A stretch of DNA of 64,000 nucleotides from Akebia trifoliata. Taxonomy: Eukaryota; Streptophyta; Magnoliopsida; Ranunculales; Lardizabalaceae. Made by a program: the position numbers and the translations under genes. Shown here piece after piece: positions 56,591-64,000 of this stretch. Below the pieces are notes generated by a model. The model was given only the letters and a program-made list of their open reading frames with translations, was not told where the DNA came from and did no database searches. The number at the start of each line of letters is the position of its first letter. The first letter of the stretch is position 1. Where the stretch lies: positions 24,096,281-24,160,280 of the forward strand of contig CM030706.1 in assembly GCA_017979445.1 (NCBI GenBank), read 5' to 3'.

Positions 56591-57330
56591 TTAAAATTGG
56601 AGTCTCGTTTCTCGGACTCGAACTAAGGTTAATAGGCACTTCAAAAAAACCTATTCATTCTATGATTCAAAAAGTTGGAATCTCACTTCTCGGACTCGAG
56701 CCTAGGTTTGTAGGTACTTCAAAAAACTTACTCTTTCTATGATTTAAAAAGTTGGAGTCTCGTTTCCCGGACTCACACTTAGGTTTGTAGGCACTTCAAA
56801 AAGCCTATTCATTCTATGATTCAAAAAGTTGGAGTCTTGTTTCTCGGACTCGAACTTAGATTTATAGGTACTTCAAAAAGTTTATTCATTCTATGATTCA
56901 AAAAGTTGGAGTCTCGTTTCTCGGACTCGAACTTAGGTTTGTAGGCACTTCAAAAAGCCTATTCATTCTATGATTCAAGAAATTGGAGTCTCGTTTCTCG
57001 GACTCGAACTTAGGTTTGTAGGCACGTCAAAAAGCCTATTCATTCTATGATTCAAAAAGTTGGAGTCTCATTTCTCGGACTCGAACTTAGGTTTGTAGGC
57101 ACTTCAAAAAGTCTATTCATTCTATGATTCAAAAAGTTGGAGTCTCGTCTCTCGGACTCGAACTTAGGTTTCTAGGCACTTCAAAAAGCCTATTCATTCT
57201 ATGATTCAAGAAGTTGGAGTTTTATTTCTCGGACTTGAACTTAGGTTTGTAGGCACTTCAAAAAGCCTATTCATTATATGATTCAAAAAGTTGAAGTCTC
57301 GTTTCTCAGACTCGAACTTACTAAGCTATG
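56591..57330 (-). repeat. 77-bp tandem repeat array in the E7 3' region
   Basis: The unit of E3 (TTGGAGTCTCGTTTCTCGGA ... GGCACTTCAAAAAGCCTATT) recurs about ten times with starts spaced 77 bases, more copies than in E3. Copies are not identical between the two elements, so the array has changed by gain or loss of units since they separated. Confidence 0.9.
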
Positions 57331-58799
57331 TTTTTCGGGCTTAGATTTATAGGAAGTTAGACAATCCTATTAATTCATTCTATGATTCAAAATCGAGCTC
57401 AAAGTTTGAAAGATCAGGCCTTTATTGGCTTATCATGCATTTGGATTCATAATTATCATTGGGCTTCGTCGGACTTTTAAGCTAAAATTTTTCTTTTTTA
57501 TCATGTGATTAAGAACAAAAACTTTAGAATTAAATGACCTTCAAAAATGCCCCTAGTTTCAAGGTTGACTTTAACTGGGACTTGACTACGAGACTGATAG
57601 AATGGATTACGCTTGAAAAACATGAACTCTGATGTATGAAAGATAGAAGAATTGACATTCTCTTTAAGACTCTTAAGATTATCATATGTGCAATAAAGAA
57701 TTGATCATTATTTTTTTTTTTAAGAAATGCTTGAGCTGGACTTAAAAAATCTTGATAAATATTAGAATAGAAGATCTTTCTCTTCAAAGTGGTTGATGAT
57801 TCTACATCTTCCATTAGCGAACATTTGAACAAGTAAAAATACTTTTGAAAATCCTACAATGTTCAAGATGACTCCTGAATTTTTCGACTTCAACATTGTC
57901 TTCGTCGGATGTGAGCTCTTGGCTGAAAAACGAATATTGTGGCTTGAATGGTTCTGCATTTTCTAGTTTCTGCACAAGCTTCCTTCTGAATTTTTCTTCT
58001 TGATGGGACCTTTCCTCCCCTTTGATGATGTCCTAATTTTTGCCTAGATCGCATCTTCAGGTTTTCAATCTAGCGGGCTTTGTTTTTTTTTTTTTTCTGA
58101 TGATGCCTTGATTTTTGCTTAGGTCGTCTTTTCAGGTTTTCAACCTAGCAGGCTTTCTTTTTTATGGTTATGCCCTAAATTTTGCTTAAGTCGCCTTTTC
58201 GACTTAGCGGGCTTCTCTTTTTTTTTTGATGATTTTGAATGACCAACTCGACAACTTCTTGGTTCCCTATATCTTAACCGAGTCAATTAGCATTCAGGAG
58301 GACTTAATAAGTGGGCTTAGGACATGGTTTAGAAAGAAAAGATATAAGGCTCAACTTTCCAAAATGCCCCTAGTTTGATATTCTCTCTTTTCTGTCAATT
58401 ATTTTGATTTTTTTTTAAAATGCCCCTAGTTTGGCATTCTTTTCTTTTTATCAATTCTTTTTATTCTTTTTTTCTAATGCCCCTAGTTTGGTATTCTTTT
58501 CTTTTAAAGTTTTCAATAGGGGATTTTCCTTTTGGATGATACTTTTTCTAAGAGAATACATTTTTTTTATACATGACCGGGCTTGAAGTAACTCTCAGGT
58601 TGCCTACGTACCCTAAATATTTCTTTTTCTTTTGGTATCAGGTCAAAACGTAGTTCATACCTAGACTTCTCTCCCGAGGTTGGTTGGTATGGTTTAGAAA
58701 GAAGAAGCTATTGATTTTTTTTAGAGGCTGCAAGGGGCTTAAAGAAGGTTATTTTTTCCTTGGTAAGACAGGAAAATAGTTCGACCAAAGAAGGCCTCC
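57331..58799 (-). other. E7 3' untranslated region, middle part
   Basis: Colinear with E3 21746-23219, including the three GCCTAGATCGC-type units at 58020-58215 and the CTTGAAGTAACT block at about 58583. Frames 57530-57832 and 57762-57959 mirror 22012-22363 in E3. They are short, and no family is recognised. Confidence 0.6.
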
Positions 58800-59503
58800 T
58801 TTGGTGAATGCTGCTTGACTTAGTCAAAGTTTCAAGAATTCAATATCTAGATTGCTTTGTCGAGTAAGGTCTTCTTTTGAGAATGAATATTCTTCGGTCT
58901 TCTTTTGAGAATGAATATTCTTCAGTCTTCTTTTGTGAAATCGAATATGATTGAGTTTTTTGACTATTCAACTCTTCTAAAACTTCGAGAAAATATTTTA
59001 TTCCCTTATGAATGAAATTCTCCTCTTTTGAGTGAGAAAATGGTAGATCCACTTGTAAGTCTTAGCGTCTTTGTCGATGCTTTCAACTATATCATTTTTG
59101 ACCGATAATCTTTGACTTTGAAATCACTCTTGACTTGATCTATATTTTTTGTGTAATTCATCCATATATCCTTATGAGATCATGCAAGAAATATTGTTGA
59201 ATTTTTCAAGTAAGTTTACTATTCTCTCATGTTCTTTTGAGGATAATGTATCACCAATTTACACTCCTTGAGTGTACTTTTTAATTCCAATATTTATTAA
59301 GTTCAGTTAGTGAGCTTTAAGTCATTTCTCATTTTAGATTTTATGTTCACATCATTATTGCACACAGGATAATAAAAAACTTCTTTATTTATTAGAATTG
59401 AAAAGAACATAGACTGACAAACCGTACTAAAACCCAAAAATAAAGATGACTAACTGAATTCAAAGATTGACGCAACTAAAGCTAAAAAAAAACTAAGACC
59501 ACA
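58800..59503 (-). pseudogene. E7 pol scraps
   Basis: About 59155-59295 encodes the pre-RT linker scrap matching E3 23565-23715 (IVNLLEKFNN-like, FAWSHKDI-like). The end-of-pol scrap lies near 58800-58840. Between them, 58860-58940 has a direct duplication of about 29 bases (CTTCTTTTGAGAATGAATAT) that is single in E3 and extends the frame 58840-59052. Confidence 0.7.
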
Positions 59504-60983
59504 TCATTATGAATGGAGGGACACAATTCTAGAGTCTATGCCACTTCAGTTATCTTCGATGGATGACTTGAACTTGCCTGCTTTTACTATCTCTTCATAT
59601 TCCTGTCATATGCGGGACAACCCATTGCTTCAATAATTTTTCTGTTCTTCAGTCCTGTCACTGTCTTAGGGTAGTTGAACTCATTCTGGCATGGAGCGAA
59701 TGCACTATTTAGACCGATTGGGTGAATGAAGGAAACTGGGTCAACTGATTCGGGTTTGGATATTGATATTAGGTTCATAGTAGGAGGGGGTTGATTTTGA
59801 AAGGTAGGCAAAGGGTTAGTCTTAACATTGAGAGTAGTAGGAGTGGGTATGGTGACTTTTTCTTGCTCAATAAGGTCTTGGATAGCATGTCGGAGAGTAA
59901 TACACTTATCAAGAACATGACCAGGCATCTGATGGAATTCACAGAATTGCCCATTATCCATGCTTGGGGGAAGAGGATTAGGCAAAGACTTAGGTTGTAA
60001 AAGCGTTAGCAATCCCCTTTTCATCAATTTTTGATAAGCAACACTAAGGGACATTCCAAGATTGGCAAACTGTCTTCTAGGCTTGGCTTGTGAAGGCTGA
60101 GTAGCTTGAGGAGATAGTACGAAGGAGGTGTTGGCCACTTGTAAGGAATTGACATTAGGTTTGAAATGTTTGGGTTTTGACTCATACGGGTTACCAAAAA
60201 GTCCCGAAGAGTAGGCATCCTCAACTTGATTTCCAGCCTCAAGGAGGGATTGAAAAGTGGGAAGGTACTGAGGCATCAAGTATTTGGCATAATTTGGAGT
60301 GAGATTCCTGAGGATAATCTTGACTTGTTCCTTCTCTTGAGGTCGATCCCACAATTGAGCGGCTTTAGCTCTCCATCAAGTAATGAACTCAGTGAAAGTT
60401 TCCCCGGGTTTCTGTTTAGTAGATTCTAGATCTCTTCTTGTGAGTTCAATATCCGTATTAAATGAATATCGACTAATAAACTCTTTCATCAATTCATGTC
60501 ATGTTCTTACCCGGGACGTGTCCAATGACATTAACCAGCGTAGGGCAGGACCTGTAAGGGTTCTTTGAAAAAGTTGTGCCATCTGTTCATTACTCAAACC
60601 CTGAGATTGCATGATGCCGACATATACTTTTAAGTGAGTCTAGGGCATCCAATACTGTCAAACTTCTCCATATCTGGCATTGTGAACTTTTCTGGTAGAC
60701 GGACCGTGGGAAACAAGGTCATTGCCCTTAATCCAAGAGTAAGATCATCTGGGTTTTTGATGTTCTTCAAAGTAGTTTCAACTTGAGTTATTCGATGAGC
60801 TAGGACAGGGTCGACATGTAACTGATTATCTTTTTGATTTTCAACGAGGTCAAACACATCCTGAGGTTCTATAGCTTTATCTTTTCCCTTTTCAATTTTC
60901 AGGGATTCGATTTGTGTTTGAACAAAAGCAATAATCTGGGCTCTAAAAGATTCTAAAATCTGACGGAACGCAGCTTCATCCAT
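59504..60983 (-). pseudogene. E7 gag
   Basis: Starts at MDEAAFRQILESFRAQ (60983). An N-terminal part to 60630 ends at a frameshift within the capsid (DKFDGTGCPRTHLK in E3; here a base is lost after CPR). The middle (60355-60630) has two stops. The open C-terminal part 59587-60354 (255 aa) has MWDRPQEKEQVKIILRNLTP, QFCEFHQMPGHVLDKC (C-x2-H-x4-H-x4-C) and the Pro/Thr-rich region. It continues to EFNYPKTVTGLKNRKIIEAM, a part lost from E3 by deletion. It keeps Gln and Tyr where E3 has stops. Confidence 0.85.
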
Positions 60984-63690
60984 GGTACTTGTTTATTCTT
61001 GTGGCAAAGACTGACTACTTGGCAATGGTACTCTAGAAAGATGACCCTTTTCATGGACCCAAAGTGGTACAGATGGAGGTTTAGAACGTTTGTGACCAAT
61101 TATTACCTGATTGGAAGTAAACCAAGGTTAACCATTGACTCTAAAGGTTTGACTCTTAACCACATGATTAAAGTTTTTACATAAAATGGCCCAAGTTTGA
61201 CGGAAAATATCTAATCCAGATGCACTATAAGTCTATAGTGACCAAGAAAGTGAGAAAGGTTAGACGCGGGTCTACCCCTGATTGGGATTGAACCTTTAAT
61301 CAGACAAATTAATTTGATCCTAAGATTGAGTCTTTCTATACAAAGTGGTCTGGATCTTTAAAAGTGAAACCAATTAGTCCAACTGATTTGGTATTGATCA
61401 GTTTGATCCATTTGTCAATTGGGCCAACTGGTTTAAGTGACTCAAATTAATCGGTACATTTCACCGATTGGGTCGGACCGATATTACGGGTTCTATTTGA
61501 TTATTCAGGATCGGTCCACCCACTTACCTGTTGGTTGGATTGAATAAAGCAATCCGGAAACACCCATAGTCAGTTCGGGTTGTGACCTACAAGGAAGGTT
61601 TCTAGACTCTAAGCTTACTACGTGCAATGCATTTTATCTGGCCACCCTTGCCCAAATATACATATATACCTCTCGATACGTGGAGACTTGGTTTGATATA
61701 CCGTATAGGTGATAATCTAAACCTCAACTCACTTCTCTGAAGTCAAAAACAGCCAATTTGATCTCCAGTTGAGAGGTGGCGCACGATACTGAGCAAGGGC
61801 CCACTTAAATACCTCTCGTCTAGAATAGACGTAGTCTATCCCCCTCGTACAGTAGGGTACAGCGGGGCAAGATCTTGCTAAGGCCCCGGTTTTGACCAAG
61901 AAGTGCAATTGATATATTTAGATTATCTTTTACATACCTATGGGTACGAGTCAAAAGTTGTAGCTTTCATAAATGGTTTGGCATCCCACAAGGGGACCGA
62001 CCACGTACTAGTACTACGTTGGCAATTGGGACATGTGACTGTGTGGCTCACAATAGGTCAAAGGCTCAGGTCGCTCCAGCCTGGGTGCATCAATATACTT
62101 CTCAGAATCACCTGATCAGACGGTATTGATGCCCCCAGTTTGATATACCTTAAGGTACGTGACTGGAGTTGTAGTTTTCATGAATGATTTCGCATCTTCG
62201 AATAGATCGGACCACGCACTAGTGCCACGTTGGCTGTATGGGACGTGTAAGTGCGCAAAACAGTAAACGTGCATGTGGTGTGTGCAAAACAGGGTGGGGT
62301 GTGCCCGGGGCCTTTTCAAACAAGTGGGCCTGTGGGCTTGATCATTTCATTACAAGATTGAAATATTAATCACAATTCATAGCATTAAGATCAAAATCAA
62401 AATAAGCATATCGAAAATATACCTATAGAGATCATAACATATTAGATGAGGAATCCATCATAAATAATCAATCAAATCCTAGCACAATTCTTTTCATGGT
62501 CCAATCGAAAAATCATTTTGGGTGACCTTAAACAAGTCGAGATGTCAATGAACATTGAATTGGTGATAGATCATTATAAGGATTGATTTTTTTAAACAAA
62601 TTGATTTTTTTTTTGCTACGTGGAAATCCCACTACAAATTACCTAAGAAACTTTGGGGTAAGAAATTGGCTTGCTTGACTAATCCAATAAGATTTTCGAT
62701 CTTACTAAGAATCGTTGGACCAACACCATAACAATTATCCAATGCCACAATTTTACGGGAAATAATAAAAAAAATAAATAAATAAAAATGACTCTTGAAA
62801 TTTCATATTTAGAACTAAAATTCCGTGATTAGAACCCTAATGGCATTGGATCATAAAGAAAGAAATTGAGATTTTTTTACCAATGATCAAGATCCAAAAG
62901 GCTATGTTTTTTTTTTAATTTAAAAAGCAATAAATATTTTCTTTAAAAAAATATAATTTTTATTTAAAAAAAATAGATTTGTTTTTATTAAAAAAAATAG
63001 ATTGCTTTTATTAAAAAAAATAAATTTCTTTCATTTAGAAAAAACAGATTCCTTTTATTTAAAAAAAATAGAATTTTTTTTTATGTTAGAAAAACATATA
63101 TTTTTTTTTTTAAACCTAATGAACTGTTTGGAATCAAAATTGCCTCTGATCTTTTTTAGTCTTCACAGAACCTCTTCTGAAGAGAATATGAGAGAAGCTG
63201 GTTTTCTTGTATTACTGATCAAAATTATGACAAATGATGCCAGAATTTCTGACGACACCATCACAAACCGGATATTTAAACCATTGAGATTGGCTAGGAG
63301 AAAACGAGATGAAGAAGATGATAATTGAACCAAGAAGAAAATCTGAAATAATCTTTTTCATCAGTTGAGAGGAAAGCCATCTAATTTTTTGGAGATTCAA
63401 AGAGCTTCGAATTTGTGAGTTTTCTAAAAATCAAAATCTCTGCAACTTTGGCAAGAAACAAATAAAATTTGATTTTCCAAGAAATCAACCAAGATTGGGT
63501 ACAATTCGAAAATCATACAGTGATTTATGTCTCAAAATAACGAGATCTGACCTTTCCCTTTGAATTAAGGTTCCAAGTGAGGTCCAAAATGCACCTTAAA
63601 TTGAAAAAAAACGATTCAGATTTTCGGAAGGACACCAACACAAACCTGTTTTTAAAAAGGGTTTTTGGCTCTTCGATTGAGATGAAAGAT
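60984..63690 (-). other. E7 leader
   Basis: 60984-62340 matches E3 25388-26760, including the diverged 210-base duplication at about 61930-62240. 62340-63120 is AT-rich with TTTATTAAAAAAAATAGATT repeats (62930-63090). 63120-63400 has normal composition and a plus-strand frame (63002-63328) ending RIFKPLRLARRKRDEEDDN; I do not recognise it on either strand. It occupies the place where E2 has its captured NFU piece. Confidence 0.5.
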
Positions 63691-64000
63691 TATTCTTCGA
63701 TCATACCCTATAAGAGAGAGGGAAAGAGGGAGAGAGAGAGAGAGAGATGAAGATGGCGTTTTTTTTCTTGCTGTTTTCGTCATCTTCTTTCTCATTGGAG
63801 AAGAAGATAAAATTAGTAAAACGTGTTTTCTGCTAATGGCACACCACACGTATTATTATTATTATTATTTTTAACGATTTTTGCTGATTTTTTTTCTTGG
63901 AATCCTCTCCTGATCACGAACAACATTAAAAAATGTAATTTTTTTGTTTCTTAGTGCATCGCTCACAAATAATTTTTCTCTATAACTTGCCGCCTATGCC
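63691..64000 (-). repeat. Single unit related to the E2 leader array
   Basis: (GA)n at 63715-63747, TTTTTCTTGCTGTTTTCGTC, GGAGAAGAAGA, GCTAATGGCACACCA and TTCTTGGAATCCTCTCCTGA follow in the same order as in each E2 unit. There is a TATTATTATTATTATT microsatellite in place of the A-run. It is cut by the window end. Confidence 0.75.

Larger units (their letters stand above)
54230..64000 (-). mobile_element. E7: pol-less LTR retrotransposon with gag (second copy of the E3 family)
   Basis: A minus-strand element with 3' LTR, PPT, 77-bp array, pol scraps, gag and leader in the same order as E3. Its 5' LTR lies beyond 64000. It is colinear with E3 from LTR to about 62340; then the leader differs (E3 has the 193-bp array, E7 has AT-rich sequence and one unit related to the E2 array). 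Confidence 0.88.

Overview
The window is a stretch of plant, most probably eudicot, heterochromatin built almost wholly of nested, decayed Ty3/gypsy LTR retrotransposons. It is AT-rich and full of microsatellites, and no intact single-copy gene is visible. The polymerase fragments carry two successive RNase H domains (a gypsy type joined to RT and an archaeal-like type before integrase) and no chromodomain. Primer-binding sites look like the 3' end of plant tRNA-Arg, and one element has an extra ORF upstream of gag. These traits together are known from the Tat lineage, especially Ogre-like elements. The species cannot be named from sequence alone.

Layout. Positions 1-1305 are part of a minus-strand LTR (TGTAACACCCC start) of another family. 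Positions 1306-3985 hold no recognisable gene but have blocks almost free of cytosine and one unrecognised plus-strand ORF. The oldest traceable element, E1 (minus strand), is split into three pieces: about 3985-6634 (RT end, both RNases H, integrase), 17859-18781 (RT start and linker) and 29837-31005 (protease and G-patch-like linker). E2 (6635-17858) sits in the E1 RT, E3 (18782-29836) in the E1 linker, and E4 (31006 to about 42810) in the E1 protease. All three are on the minus strand.

E2, E3 and E4 have related LTRs of 1.5-1.7 kb (TGTAGACACC to CTTTCA on the sense strand). E4 is the autonomous type: LTR, 33-34 bp repeats, integrase, RNases H, RT, protease, gag, and a DUF7745/plant-mobile-domain-like ORF upstream of gag, all with stops or lost catalytic residues. 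From about 42810 to 48696 lies a plus-strand relative with large internal deletions, joined head-to-head to E4 and ending in a 3' LTR. E6 (48697-54229, minus) is a truncated E4-type copy. E7 (54230 to beyond 64000, minus) is inserted in the E6 gag.

E3 and E7 are one pol-less family: both keep gag and the same short scraps of pol, so the deletion predates their spread. They would have depended on enzymes from an E4-like helper sharing the LTR and primer site. E2 has neither gag nor pol. Its leader carries a captured host-gene fragment, a first-exon-like piece of a mitochondrial NifU-like scaffold gene (NFU4/5 type) at 12117-12463, followed by six tandem units of about 0.55-0.62 kb. Each element has its own tandem array in the leader or 3' region. 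The most interesting points are this gene capture, the pol-less gag family, the extra ORF of E4, and the cytosine-free blocks at the left end.
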